Shown: positions 1 to 8,638, numbered from the stretch's first letter. The stretch is 25,068 nt of DNA from a virus (IMGVR_UViG_3300005935_000126:1-25068), one strand, 5' to 3'. Translations and numbers: made by a program. The notes: a model not told the origin generated them from the sequence alone.

Positions 1-411
1 TAAATTAAATAAGTTATGTATTTCAGAAGCACAATAATCTATGCCCTCTAAATATACAGCGTTCATGAATTGTTTTAACGCAAAATTATTTCTTTCATCC
101 ACAGACCTGTATAATTGGGGTAATCTTTCATACATAAAATCTTTCATACCCAAATTTGAGTACTCAAAAGTACTATCATTTGTTTCAGATATAGAAGATG
201 ACACTTTCACATTAGCTGTTACTTCTTTATACCTATATCTTATACACGTACCTGTTACAACATTAGAAGCACTCAATACACTTTTAGATACTTCTCTACT
301 CACAACTCCCGAAACTAATACTGAAGCACCCAATAAATCTTTAGTTACTGCTCTATTCACAACTCCCGAAACTTCGGAAGTACTGGTTATAGTTCTTGGA
401 GTTTCACTCAT
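1..411 (-). CDS. Baseplate/tail protein, P2 gpI-like candidate, with N-terminal 19-residue repeats (partial, 3' end outside window)
   Basis: An ATG at 409-411 overlaps the TAA stop of the baseplate J gene by one base, with GGGGG eight bases upstream, and the frame stays open for 137 codons to the window edge, so the C-terminus is missing. Residues 6-75 form a repeat with a period of exactly 19: glycines at 16, 35 and 54 and lysines at 24, 43 and 62 stay in register. After that comes a different segment (about residues 90-137) containing MYERLPQLYR and LKQFMNAVYLEGID, which resembles the start of P2 gpI-type tail proteins. Gene order gp25-J-this gene matches the P2 order W-J-I. The gpI assignment is an inference from position and a short similarity. 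The repeats look like those of the protein at the right end of the window. Confidence 0.65.
   Translation of the reverse strand, partial: MSETPRTITSTSEVSGVVNRAVTKDLLGASVLVSGVVSREVSKSVLSASNVVTGTCIRYRYKEVTANVKVSSSISETNDSTFEYSNLGMKDFMYERLPQLYRSVDERNNFALKQFMNAVYLEGIDYCASEIHNLFNL
301..373. repeat. Direct repeat pair, 57-bp offset, in the gpI-like gene
   Basis: The 16-mer cacaactcccgaaact occurs at 301-316 and 358-373. The offset of 57 bases equals one 19-residue protein repeat, and the flanking bases are also similar. Confidence 0.75.
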
Positions 412-2021
412 TATGTACCCCCTGTAACAGTAGCCCCTATTGTTCCAGCTATTATTATAGTATTCTCATCTACCTCTACATCAGAAGCAGGGTCAGTAAC
501 AGTTATGGAATAAATACCTTCTACTTCAGACAAAGCAACTACTAAATTTGATGCATTTAAATCGGCACCAAAATCATACATCCCCACAGCTAATAAATCA
601 GCTGCTAAAGTTTCAAGTAATACTTTAAGGTCAGCATTAACATAATCAGAAGTAGTTTTTGCAGTAATAGTAATATCCTGCTCTAAATACACAGGAGAAT
701 TAACGTTATAGTAAGTTCCCATAACTTGTCGTTCTGTGTATAAAGTTTCTGCTGCTGTTTCATCAGCCGTTGCAAGTTCGGTTGTCAATTCAGGAAGTAA
801 ATACACACAAACGTAATTTGTTACGTCTGTCCAATCTGCTGTAACACTATAATCTTCTGTAGCTAGAGCTGTTGAGCCTAAAGCTGTTACGGCTTTATAG
901 TAATGTCCTACTGTTCCTCCACCTGATGACACAGGTGTATTTAATACAATCTCATCTTTTTTCAAAACTATAGTTCCATCTGTGGTAATATAATTTGCGG
1001 TATTAAAAATAGCACTTGCTTTCCTACTACTCAATTCGGATATGGCTAAATCCTCATAATCAGTAAGAGTAACTGCTCTCCACATAGCTCTTGCTAATGC
1101 TAAAGCATGAATTTTAGCTTGTTCTACTGTTTCTTTATCTATACCTAAAGTATCTGCTGTCCCAAAATTAAATGTGCTTAATACTTCTGGTAAAGGAACT
1201 TCTAATTCGGAAATTGCTTCATTGGCTACATTACCAATTACTCCTCCACCTACTCTATATGTTGCAGTTATTCCTTCGTTATAAAGAAGAGGTATTTTTC
1301 CATTAGTTCCATCTCCTAAAGTTATACTCGAAATATCATTTTCATCTGTGGATAGTATATAATCTTTATCCGTGGATATACTATCTATAAAACTGTCAAC
1401 TCTATTCCACTTTATAAATCCTGTTCCTTCATCTATTAACAATATGAAATAGTCATCATTAGTTGCATCTACAGCTAAAGGGTAATAGTTCATTCTGAAC
1501 TTTTGATTTGCTGAAGCATTGCTACTACCTAAAATATCTTGTGTCACAGTATAACCATGAGTCACTAAAGATTGATAAGTGTATGTTGCTGCTGGTTTTT
1601 CTATGCCTGTATCACCTGCAGCAATTACAACATCTGCATCAAGTTCATAAAATTCAGAAGGTTCTGAATCTGTTTCAGGAGTCTTGACTCTTGTCCCTGC
1701 TGGAATAGTATAGTCTAATGCTTGAGGTGTTATCTCGAACACTTGATAGAATTTGGCAGGAGAATTGCCCTGTAGTGAGTAACCCAATACACTTGTGAGT
1801 TTAATAACACTTGCTCTTTCTTGTGCAGTTTCAAGAAAAACTTCTCCAGAAACTACATCTAAATAGTAACTTATTAAATCTAGCATATAAGCCATCGTTT
1901 CAATGATAACTATCCCTGCATCAGATGATGAAGTATCTGTATAAGAAGGAAGTAATTCCTGTAACTTTGCTATCATTGCTGTTCTAAATCCTTCATAATC
2001 TCTTACGGCATAATCTAACAT
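411..2021 (-). CDS. Baseplate J-like protein (baseplate wedge, gpJ/T4 gp6 type)
   Basis: This 536-residue protein should form part of the baseplate wedge ring that triggers sheath contraction. The N-terminus (YEGFRTAMIAKLQELLPSYTD, then SSDAGIVIIETMAYMLDLISYYLD) is the typical start of Baseplate_J family proteins. It is followed by a conserved stretch with an IPAGTRVKT motif near residues 120-130. The central region (about 240-330) carries GDGTNGKIP and the segment ARAMWRAVTLTDYEDLA, the usual J-domain signature. The start overlaps the stop of the gp25-like gene (TAATG), so the two are probably translationally coupled, and the stop overlaps the next start in the same way. Length is within the usual range for the family. 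Confidence 0.92.
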   Translation of the reverse strand: MLDYAVRDYEGFRTAMIAKLQELLPSYTDTSSSDAGIVIIETMAYMLDLISYYLDVVSGEVFLETAQERASVIKLTSVLGYSLQGNSPAKFYQVFEITPQALDYTIPAGTRVKTPETDSEPSEFYELDADVVIAAGDTGIEKPAATYTYQSLVTHGYTVTQDILGSSNASANQKFRMNYYPLAVDATNDDYFILLIDEGTGFIKWNRVDSFIDSISTDKDYILSTDENDISSITLGDGTNGKIPLLYNEGITATYRVGGGVIGNVANEAISELEVPLPEVLSTFNFGTADTLGIDKETVEQAKIHALALARAMWRAVTLTDYEDLAISELSSRKASAIFNTANYITTDGTIVLKKDEIVLNTPVSSGGGTVGHYYKAVTALGSTALATEDYSVTADWTDVTNYVCVYLLPELTTELATADETAAETLYTERQVMGTYYNVNSPVYLEQDITITAKTTSDYVNADLKVLLETLAADLLAVGMYDFGADLNASNLVVALSEVEGIYSITVTDPASDVEVDENTIIIAGTIGATVTGGT

Positions 2022-2413
2022 TATATTCCTCCTCCCATACTTACTTGGATTGTCTCTGTTGAATTGTCAATTAAATTAGTAAAACTAACAGTTGTTACAA
2101 TTTCACCTTCATTGTCTCCCTCAGTAACTACTATATCATTAATATCTACATTGATTCTATCATCATATTTGTTTACCGCGTCTTGAATTTCATACTGTAT
2201 TAAAGTTACAGCAGAAGTATCACAAGGTTCAAAAACAGCCCTTGAAATATTACTTCCAAACTCTTCCATTACTCTTTCATTAACATTGGTTCCTATAATC
2301 TGAACAACACTCTCTTTTAAATGTGTATTATCGTTAGAGGTTGCCTGACTCATTACTGTCCCACCTTTTACACCTACTCTAAAAGGAAAACTTATACCTC
2401 TTATTGTTGACAA
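2021..2413 (-). CDS. Baseplate wedge protein, GPW/gp25 family
   Basis: A 130-residue protein of the T4 gp25 / P2 gpW type, a small wedge component that in known systems helps initiate sheath assembly on the baseplate. It starts with ISFPFRVGVKGG and contains the characteristic core ERVMEEFGSNISRAVFEPCDTS followed by a helix and a strand-rich C-terminus. The start is a TTG preceded by GGAGG with seven bases of spacing; no ATG in frame fits that ribosome binding site. It ends in GGG-rich sequence whose TAA overlaps the ATG of the baseplate J gene. Confidence 0.88.
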   Translation of the reverse strand: MSTIRGISFPFRVGVKGGTVMSQATSNDNTHLKESVVQIIGTNVNERVMEEFGSNISRAVFEPCDTSAVTLIQYEIQDAVNKYDDRINVDINDIVVTEGDNEGEIVTTVSFTNLIDNSTETIQVSMGGGI

Positions 2414-2428
2414 AATATCTCCTCCTAA

Positions 2429-2890
2429 CTATGGGTGAGTATGATTATTAGTATTACCTGTAGTATCAATAATAGTTTTAGATGATGTAATATCTCCTGT
2501 AACATTTAAATCGCCTGTTATTGTTGTGTCACCTGTGACTTCTATTGTATTTTTAAGAGAGTTGATAACTATCTTTGCTCCTGTTGCAGTAGTGATTACT
2601 ATTTTCTCGGTTGAATAATCTGTTGCAAATGGAGTCTTACGACTTTGCCAAAATCCACCAACCCATATAGGATAATCTACATCACCTTCTTCAAACTCAA
2701 TCCATACTGAGTCACCGATAGATGGAAACATAAAAATACCAATACCATCCCCTACACATGGCATACATGGAGTACACCAAGGACTTTCATTAACTCCATA
2801 TATAGTAGGACATTTAACTTTTATTCTTCCCATATTCTCTTCTGTGTCATTTATCTTACTCACAAGTGCTCTAAATTTTCCGTATTGCAT
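2429..2890 (-). CDS. Baseplate spike protein, gpV/gp5-like OB fold with short C-terminal beta-helix
   Basis: At 153 residues this is a short tail spike of the P2 gpV type, with no lysozyme domain. Residues 1-90 form the OB-fold (MGRIKVKCPTIYG, then a region with GDSVWIEFEEGDVDYPIWVGGFW, typical of gpV/VgrG/gp5). Residues 95-145 have repeating short strands (VTGDTTITGDLNVTGDI), as expected of a triple-stranded beta-helix. The protein ends NNHTHP. An H-x-H at the spike tip binds iron in characterised phage spikes, so the ending may be a metal site (inference). The start ATG has GGAGG five bases upstream. It lies next to the hub genes, as expected for a spike that sits on the hub. Confidence 0.9.
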   Translation of the reverse strand: MQYGKFRALVSKINDTEENMGRIKVKCPTIYGVNESPWCTPCMPCVGDGIGIFMFPSIGDSVWIEFEEGDVDYPIWVGGFWQSRKTPFATDYSTEKIVITTATGAKIVINSLKNTIEVTGDTTITGDLNVTGDITSSKTIIDTTGNTNNHTHP

Positions 2891-2905
2891 ACTCTCCTCC
2901 TAGCT

Positions 2906-3556
2906 CTAAGGTATGATTAAACTCTTACCTATTGTCAGTATATCTGTTGTTTTCATATTGTTAGCTGTAGCTATTTTTGCATATAAATTACTTTTACCAT
3001 AAAATTTCAAGGAAATTCGGCTTAAAGTATCCCCTGAAACAATCTTATATTTTCTAAGCTTAACTGTAGGTGTGACAGCAACTTTACTTGTGTTCCTAGT
3101 GGCTACTTTAGGTACAGTAGATTTTAAAGAAACAACATGACCTTTTTTAATATAATCACCAGTAGCATTTCTAATGAGAGAAGCAGTTTTTGTATGCCCA
3201 GAATCTTTACTAAATGTGTGGGTAACAGACTCTACAAAGTATGTCCCATTCAATATTGCTCCTACACCATTTACTCTAATAGTTGTTAGTGATTTAACAT
3301 TAACAGTTGGGTCAATATTTGCGTCACCTGTTAAAGTAGTCAACTCTCTTGCAATATATTCTTTTGTGGCTGTACTACCTTTACTCCCTGCACTAGCTCC
3401 TACAGCAGTTGCAGTACCCCCACCTTTGGGTGTGGCTGAAACAGGTTTCTTTGGTTTTGTAGGAGTAACTGACCTTACAGGTGGTGCTACTACTTTTTTC
3501 TTTTGTCTTCCCCATTTAGGGTCCCAAGAACCTGGTCCATCTGTCATTTTAAACAA
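2906..3556 (-). CDS. Baseplate hub, C-terminal part, with proline-rich linker and C-terminal LysM domain
   Basis: The 216-residue product has three regions. Residues 1-65 are basic, Pro-, Ala- and Gly-rich and probably a linker. Residues 68-145 (LTGDANIDPTVNVKS... GTYFVESVTHTFSKDSGH) look like the C-terminal domain of hub proteins of the gpD/gp27/XkdQ type. Residues 168-216 form a LysM module (YKIVSGDTLSRISLKFYG to IGKSLIIP). The gene immediately upstream encodes the hub N-terminal half, so the hub is made as two polypeptides. The start is a TTG five bases after GAGGTG; an ATG three codons later is too far from the site. Confidence 0.72.
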   Translation of the reverse strand: MFKMTDGPGSWDPKWGRQKKKVVAPPVRSVTPTKPKKPVSATPKGGGTATAVGASAGSKGSTATKEYIARELTTLTGDANIDPTVNVKSLTTIRVNGVGAILNGTYFVESVTHTFSKDSGHTKTASLIRNATGDYIKKGHVVSLKSTVPKVATRNTSKVAVTPTVKLRKYKIVSGDTLSRISLKFYGKSNLYAKIATANNMKTTDILTIGKSLIIP

Positions 3557-3569
3557 ATTATCACCTCGT

Positions 3570-4319
3570 TTATTTACCCTGTAAATCTCTAGGTGTGGAA
3601 CTATTAGCAGTACTTGTTTTAACTGTTTTAGTGCTTAAATCCACATCTGAGGTTTCAACTTCTTCTTGTTTTGTTTCTTTATTGAGTCTAGGACTAAAAC
3701 TTAACAACTTACCCTCATTAGTTCTATAGTCTACAGTGATTTTAGGGGTCATCATTAAGGGCATTTTTTTAAAGTAACCTACACCATTTCTAACACCTGT
3801 AATACATTTAAAATCCATAACTTTATCAGTCATAGAAATAAGAAATTCAATATCTGTCTGATTACTTTGAGAAATAGTCTTTTGTGCTTTACCTGAACTT
3901 GTTATATCCGCACTGAAACCATACTCAATAAATATTGCTTTTGCAACATCACTATATTTTTTATTATTCCAACTTCTTTTCTTCTTTTTTCTATTCATTG
4001 CGTGAGTTTGATCCATACAATTAAGAACCATTGAAGGATTACCACTTTCGGGAAAAGAAAAATCTATAACACTTATATATCCCCTGAATGTGTTTTTGGG
4101 CATACCTATAAACCCACCTACAAATTTTATAGTGGCTTCTTCTATCAATATTTTTTCATACTGAGAAAAGAAAAAAGTAGGGTCTGACATTGTTACCGTT
4201 AATGTGTCAGAACCATTACTATTTTCTTTAAAAACTATTGTCTCTACAAAAGCTCTATATCCCTCAAAGTGGAAGCCTGAAACCCATAAATCGTAGTAAG
4301 TACTTAATACGTTATCCAT
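3570..4319 (-). CDS. Baseplate hub, N-terminal part (gpD/gp27/XkdQ-like)
   Basis: The 249-residue product resembles the first domains of late-control gpD / XkdQ hub proteins: a beta-barrel with FRGYISVIDFSFPESGNPSMVLNCMDQTHAMNRKKKKRSW, then DVAKAIFIEYGFSADI and QSNQTDIEFLISMTDKVMDFKC, a typical hub order. It ends in a Thr/Ser-rich tail instead of continuing into the last barrel, which is encoded by the next gene. The 13 bases between the stop and the TTG of that gene hold its ribosome binding site. The start overlaps the end of the LysM gene by 16 bases and uses a GAGGTG inside that gene. In known tails the hub connects the tube to the spike. Confidence 0.8.
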   Translation of the reverse strand: MDNVLSTYYDLWVSGFHFEGYRAFVETIVFKENSNGSDTLTVTMSDPTFFFSQYEKILIEEATIKFVGGFIGMPKNTFRGYISVIDFSFPESGNPSMVLNCMDQTHAMNRKKKKRSWNNKKYSDVAKAIFIEYGFSADITSSGKAQKTISQSNQTDIEFLISMTDKVMDFKCITGVRNGVGYFKKMPLMMTPKITVDYRTNEGKLLSFSPRLNKETKQEEVETSDVDLSTKTVKTSTANSSTPRDLQGK

Positions 4320-4591
4320 GCCTCCACCTCTTCACGTTTAGGGATAGTTAAAACAGTACCCGGTGTTATGTCTAGTTCTGTTCTAAACTGTGGATTTGCT
4401 TCTAAAAATATCCACCATAATTGTTTGTCTTCATAAAATCTACTTGCAAGTAAATCAAGTCTGTCTCCCTGTACAAAAACATAATAGTTAGAAGTATCAA
4501 CAAACGTTAATCTTCTCCTTATTTCAAATACAAGTTCACCCTCGTTGCTTCTTAAATTGGTCTTAGTATATCGTGAATTTGAGTAAATCAA
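4304..4591 (-). CDS. Small LysM-fold baseplate protein (gp53/gpX-like)
   Basis: A 95-residue protein. After about 35 residues comes a LysM-like fold: YYVFVQGDRLDLLASRFYEDKQLWWIFLEAN, then ELDITPGTVLTIPKREEV. LysM-fold proteins at this locus (T4 gp53, P2 gpX, the C-terminal part of CIS tube adaptor proteins) bind the baseplate core rather than peptidoglycan. The start is taken as TTG, nine bases after a GGAGG inside the last codons of the upstream gene; no ATG is available. Together with the preceding 160-residue protein it may be a split version of a single tube-adaptor-LysM protein. Confidence 0.78.
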   Translation of the reverse strand: MIYSNSRYTKTNLRSNEGELVFEIRRRLTFVDTSNYYVFVQGDRLDLLASRFYEDKQLWWIFLEANPQFRTELDITPGTVLTIPKREEVEAWITY

Positions 4592-4592
4592 T

Positions 4593-5075
4593 TTAAGGCA
4601 CCTCCAATAAAGTTAAACTTATAGTCATTTCTCTACAGGTCAACTCATAGTAAAAATCAGACCAGTCTCTCGCTATGGTTGTGACTAAAAACTTCTTTAT
4701 ATATTTTCCATAGCTAAGTATCATGTATGGTGGTGGATGAAACCTTAATCGTCTATCAGGTAAAAAATCTTCTATAAAGTTTTTAAGGCTATCAATAGTT
4801 TCAAATCGTGTATCCCTTAAAAACAATTCTATAGATGTTGTTCTATTGCCACCACCTGCATATTGATAGTATAAATAACTTCCTCCAATACTGCCTACTT
4901 CTGAATATTTTGTAGTAACAGTATCACTAAATTTAGGAGGGTTGTAGATAAACTTTTTAACATTACCATTCTGTGAATTTTTAATAAAAGCTTTAAATAC
5001 TATCTGCCTTATTGGAACTACAGCAGGTATTTGTGGCGTTATGTATGAGTTGATATATTTGTAGTCTATATCCAT
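4593..5075 (-). CDS. CIS tube adaptor-like tail protein (XkdP/Afp7 N-terminal type)
   Basis: A 160-residue protein with no recognisable enzyme motif. The pattern VFKAFIKNSQNGNVKKFIYNPPKFSDTV... SEVGSIGG... YQYAGGGNRTTSIELFLRDTR resembles the N-terminal domain of contractile injection system tube adaptor proteins and XkdP, which join the tail tube to the hub and usually continue into a LysM domain. Here the LysM module is the next, separate gene. The ATG start has GGAGG spaced eight bases upstream, directly after the tape-measure stop. The family call rests on recalled motif resemblance plus position between tape measure and hub. Confidence 0.68.
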   Translation of the reverse strand: MDIDYKYINSYITPQIPAVVPIRQIVFKAFIKNSQNGNVKKFIYNPPKFSDTVTTKYSEVGSIGGSYLYYQYAGGGNRTTSIELFLRDTRFETIDSLKNFIEDFLPDRRLRFHPPPYMILSYGKYIKKFLVTTIARDWSDFYYELTCREMTISLTLLEVP

Positions 5076-5088
5076 AAGTATTCCCCTC

Positions 5089-8000
5089 CTAGCTAGGTAA
5101 TTTATAACTCATTATATTACTTAGTTGTCTTTGTTTATCTATTTCTTGTATTACTTCTCTTGCCAATTTCTTAGCTTCTTGTGACGAAGAGTTACTTGCC
5201 ATTATGTTAATAGAACCCTCTGAAAAAGTGACACTACTTGCTTGGTTATTATTAGTAGTCCCTCCTAGAAATCCTGCTAATTTTTGCGTAAGAGAATCAT
5301 TAACTAATAATTCGTTAGGATGAACATACATACTACCTTCACCTTTAATAAGTCCACCTGTTGCTCCTTGTGTTTGTTCCCAAGGTGCTAAGAGTTGAGA
5401 ACTAGGTTTTCCTGAATATGGTGCTACAGCTTTTGGTACATACCCTGCTGCTTTATCATACATTCCTTTACCTGTTTTAATTTGTTTAGCTGCATTAGAT
5501 GTCCAACTGGATATCCAACTACCTACAGTATTGAATATATCTTTAACTCCTTGAGCTAATGGTGCAAGTGCTCCTACAACTCCGTCAACGATAGCTTTTC
5601 CTACTGCTTTCGCTGCTTTAGTTAGCAAATCAACTGCTCCAAGTATAGCTTTACCTAATAATTCCATTGCTTTATCCATCATTTTCTTTAATTTAGGACC
5701 CCACTTGAGAACAAAGGCTTTAATCTTTCCCCAAAGTTTATCCCAGTTTTCTATTATATATGGAACACCCATTACGATAGCAATTCCTATATCTAGTAAT
5801 AAGCTTCCAAAATCCATTAAGAATTCAGGTGCCCAAGTTGTAAATGCTGTCCATGTGTCATCTAACCACTTTTTAACATCTTCTATAAATTTAGGAACCC
5901 ATTCTACAAAACTTGTCCAAGTATCGTTTAACCAAGTATCTATAGATTCATTCATTTGTGTTTCCCACTCAACCATTTGAGTGTTAGAATCTGCTACACC
6001 TTTAACAAAAGCTTCACCAAACTCAAGACCTTTAGCACCAGCATTTTTTACCCAACCGTCTATGGTGGTATTTAATTCTGTCTCCCACACTATTAATTTA
6101 GCATCTAAATCATTAAAGCCTTTCACAACATCATCAGCAAAATCTAATTCCATGTATCTAAGGAAAAAACCGAGACCTCTTAAAGCGGCATTACCTAGCT
6201 CTTCCATTCCTTTTTCGTATTTTTCTTTGTATGTTGGTAAATCTTCTATAAATGTACCTACTGCTTTACTCGCTATTTTAAAAGCTTTTTTTATCTCGTC
6301 TCTAAAATACCATGCTGTAGCTAACATAGCTAAAACAGCTAAAACCCAACCTATTACTGGGAACGACAACCCTAAACTTACCATTGCAACTCTTAATAGA
6401 TTTGCCGCTAACTTTACACCAGATATAGTATTCTTTATAATGGTAAATATTTTCTTCAAACTCTTAATGGCTACTACTGCATTGTTAATCCATTTAGGTA
6501 TATTTAATAAAAAATTCCCTATCGGTTTAAACACAGGACCACCAAATTTAAATGCTTCTTTTAACAATCCCATAAGTCGTGGTAAATCTTTTAGAAAGTT
6601 ACCTATTGGTGTCATTATACGACCACCAAAGGCAAACGCATCAAAAAAACTCCATACAGCGTGTCTAGCTCCTAAAGCAGCTCCATTTATTGCCCTTAGA
6701 TAACCAGGTAGTCTCATTATAAAATGTCCAATAGGTGTCATAATGGGACCACCAAATCTGAATAAGTTAAGAAAACTTGCAGTGGCTCTAAAAGCTCCTG
6801 CTGACGCACTACCCACTAATTTAATTGCACTCCATAATACCCCTAATCCTCTACCTATGGCTAAGATAACCCCTGCTACTTTTCCTATTAATAATAATGC
6901 TGTAAGACCTACAACTAAATAGGCTACTCCTTCACCAATGGCTTTCCAATCTGCATCAGCTAAAACATCTGATAGATTTCTTAGACTTTTTATTGTTGCA
7001 TCATCTACACCCATCTTTTCAAGAGTATCTGCTAAGGCTTTGATAAATTTTTCTGCTGCTATTCTTGAATTATCCATCCCTTTAACAAAACCTGATACAA
7101 AGTCTTCAAAATTCGCTTTAAGTTTTACGAGACCATTAACGTATTTAGTTAAATCTTCTGCATCTAATGCTTTTTTAGTTTCTTCTGATAATTTACCATC
7201 GCGTACTACTTCAACAAAACCTTGCCACACTTTTTGTACCTTTGTAATTAACAACTTAATATCTTCTAGGTGATATTTCCAAAGATAAAAAACTACTAAC
7301 CCCACTATGGCAAAGGGCAAAAATTTAGAGAATAGTCCTTTAAGACTTATTGAAGCACCTTCAGCACCTAATTTTACTATACCTAAAGATATTGCTAATT
7401 GTGCCATAGATGCTATTGCTAACAGAGTTATACCAAAAAACTTAAAGAAAGTACCTGTTATTATTAACACTATTCCACCTAGTAAAGTAAACTTAGCTAT
7501 AAGTCCAGCTATTTTAGGATTTTCTTTTAACCAATTGGTAACACCTTTAACTATTCTTACAAACCAATAGGCTAAATCTTTAGCAATTACAGCCATTTCT
7601 TTTAGTGCATCAGAGAATACTTTAGAAGCATCCCCATTACTTACAAACTCAGCCCATTCATTCCCTAACATCTGTAAGGTTTTTCTGAACTCTAAAAATA
7701 CACCTGTTTTTCCTACATTCATTATAAATATAGTCCAGTTATCCTCCATATTAGATAAAATCTGATCCCATGTACCAACCATGTTTTTCATTGCATCAGG
7801 GGCTTTATTCTTTGCTAAATCAACAAACGCCTGCATAAAGGCTTCATTACCTTTACCCAATGCATCTTTTAATTTATTCAGTTCTCTCTTAGGTATGTTA
7901 AATCTAGTCTGCAAAGACATGATTTTTTCATCTGCCGCCATGTTTCCAAGGGCGGTAACCATACCTCTAATTCCTCCTCTGGGACCCATATTAAAGGTAG

Positions 8001-8421
8001 AAAGGTCTCCAACATATTGTAAAAAAGGAACCATTTGACCATTAGCGTTTTCAAATTCTTTTGATACATCTATACCTACCCTAGATAATCCCGCCATTGC
8101 AGAAGTAGTATCTTCTACTAAGAAAGGGGTGTCAGCGGCGAATTCGACTCCCCATTTTAATTTTTTATCTGCTAATTCACCAAATGTAGTTACGAAAGAT
8201 GCTCTTAATGTTTCCATTTTAGCACTTGTATCTATAAATGCTTTAAATATTCCCCCAAAAGCACCTACTATTTTCTTACCAGCATTAACCATAGAATTAC
8301 CCACTTGGGTAAAGGCAAAACCTGCTACAGTTAAATTCTGTAAAGCACTTTGAGTTCTATTTATTCCTGCGGTAGCTTGGTCATTCCAAGTTACAACAAA
8401 GTTCAAACCAAACATACTCAT
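5089..8421 (-). CDS. Tape measure protein
   Basis: The largest tail gene, 1110 residues, located just after the tail assembly chaperone. The N-terminus (about 1-300) is alpha-helical and carries the usual TMP segment with ETLRASFVTTFGELADKKLKWG and AADTPFLVEDTTSAMAGL. Hydrophobic, probably membrane-active helices lie near residues 308-348, 366-381, 500-525 and 680-703. Three copies of FGG[PR][IV][MF][TK]PIG[HN]F occur at about 556, 598 and 626, and Trp-rich helical repeats (for example DTWTSFVEWVPKF, DTWTAFTTWAPEF) at about 770-875. The C-terminus has GGLIKGEGSMYVHPNELLVND, a common TMP ending. At roughly 0.15 nm per residue the tail would be about 165 nm (inference). The first ATG is chosen, seven bases after GGAGGT. 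Confidence 0.93.
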   Translation of the reverse strand: MSMFGLNFVVTWNDQATAGINRTQSALQNLTVAGFAFTQVGNSMVNAGKKIVGAFGGIFKAFIDTSAKMETLRASFVTTFGELADKKLKWGVEFAADTPFLVEDTTSAMAGLSRVGIDVSKEFENANGQMVPFLQYVGDLSTFNMGPRGGIRGMVTALGNMAADEKIMSLQTRFNIPKRELNKLKDALGKGNEAFMQAFVDLAKNKAPDAMKNMVGTWDQILSNMEDNWTIFIMNVGKTGVFLEFRKTLQMLGNEWAEFVSNGDASKVFSDALKEMAVIAKDLAYWFVRIVKGVTNWLKENPKIAGLIAKFTLLGGIVLIITGTFFKFFGITLLAIASMAQLAISLGIVKLGAEGASISLKGLFSKFLPFAIVGLVVFYLWKYHLEDIKLLITKVQKVWQGFVEVVRDGKLSEETKKALDAEDLTKYVNGLVKLKANFEDFVSGFVKGMDNSRIAAEKFIKALADTLEKMGVDDATIKSLRNLSDVLADADWKAIGEGVAYLVVGLTALLLIGKVAGVILAIGRGLGVLWSAIKLVGSASAGAFRATASFLNLFRFGGPIMTPIGHFIMRLPGYLRAINGAALGARHAVWSFFDAFAFGGRIMTPIGNFLKDLPRLMGLLKEAFKFGGPVFKPIGNFLLNIPKWINNAVVAIKSLKKIFTIIKNTISGVKLAANLLRVAMVSLGLSFPVIGWVLAVLAMLATAWYFRDEIKKAFKIASKAVGTFIEDLPTYKEKYEKGMEELGNAALRGLGFFLRYMELDFADDVVKGFNDLDAKLIVWETELNTTIDGWVKNAGAKGLEFGEAFVKGVADSNTQMVEWETQMNESIDTWLNDTWTSFVEWVPKFIEDVKKWLDDTWTAFTTWAPEFLMDFGSLLLDIGIAIVMGVPYIIENWDKLWGKIKAFVLKWGPKLKKMMDKAMELLGKAILGAVDLLTKAAKAVGKAIVDGVVGALAPLAQGVKDIFNTVGSWISSWTSNAAKQIKTGKGMYDKAAGYVPKAVAPYSGKPSSQLLAPWEQTQGATGGLIKGEGSMYVHPNELLVNDSLTQKLAGFLGGTTNNNQASSVTFSEGSINIMASNSSSQEAKKLAREVIQEIDKQRQLSNIMSYKLPS

Positions 8422-8443
8422 TACTCACACCTCCTTGACTGTA

Positions 8444-8638
8444 TTACTGTTTGTTTTCTGCATCTTTTTGTGCGAGTATTTTATCCACCCATATTCTTCT
8501 TTCTGACAAAGAAAGACTAAACAAAGTATCACGGCTCCAATGATACACATACGCTATCAAATGCATCTCGTCAATTGCCATACTCCAATTTAGTCTGTTC
8601 TTAAAGTCATTCCCAATAAAGGTGGCTATATAAAATTT
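8444..8638 (-). CDS. Minus-1 frameshift extension of the tail assembly chaperone
   Basis: After the slippery heptamer the -1 frame is open to a TAA at 8444-8446, adding 62 residues (YIATFIGNDF at the start; DEMHLIAYVYHWSRDTLFSL in the middle; SERRIWVDKI near the end). This fills the otherwise empty 204-base gap before the tape measure. The predicted long product has 327 residues. In lambda, P2 and many other tailed phages the second chaperone form is made by frameshifting at just this place and links tube subunits to the tape measure. An internal ATG would give a 45-residue product, but GGAG lies only one base from it, so independent initiation looks poor. Sequence support for the frameshift is strong; efficiency and frame usage are not shown. 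Confidence 0.8.
   Translation of the reverse strand, partial: KFYIATFIGNDFKNRLNWSMAIDEMHLIAYVYHWSRDTLFSLSLSERRIWVDKILAQKDAENKQ

Noticed and set aside
5981-6703. Long plus-strand frame (240 codons) opposite the tape measure, with several others at 41-427, 3174-3584, 5705-5980, 6938-7273, 15100-15558 and 15670-16050
   Set aside because: They lie antisense to well-supported minus-strand genes, have no convincing ribosome binding sites, and their translations are low in complexity with no family resemblance.
8447-8584. Independent 45-residue gene starting at the ATG at 8582-8584
   Set aside because: The ribosome binding site is too close to the ATG, and the same frame is open upstream to the slippery site with protein-like sequence, so the frameshift explanation is better.
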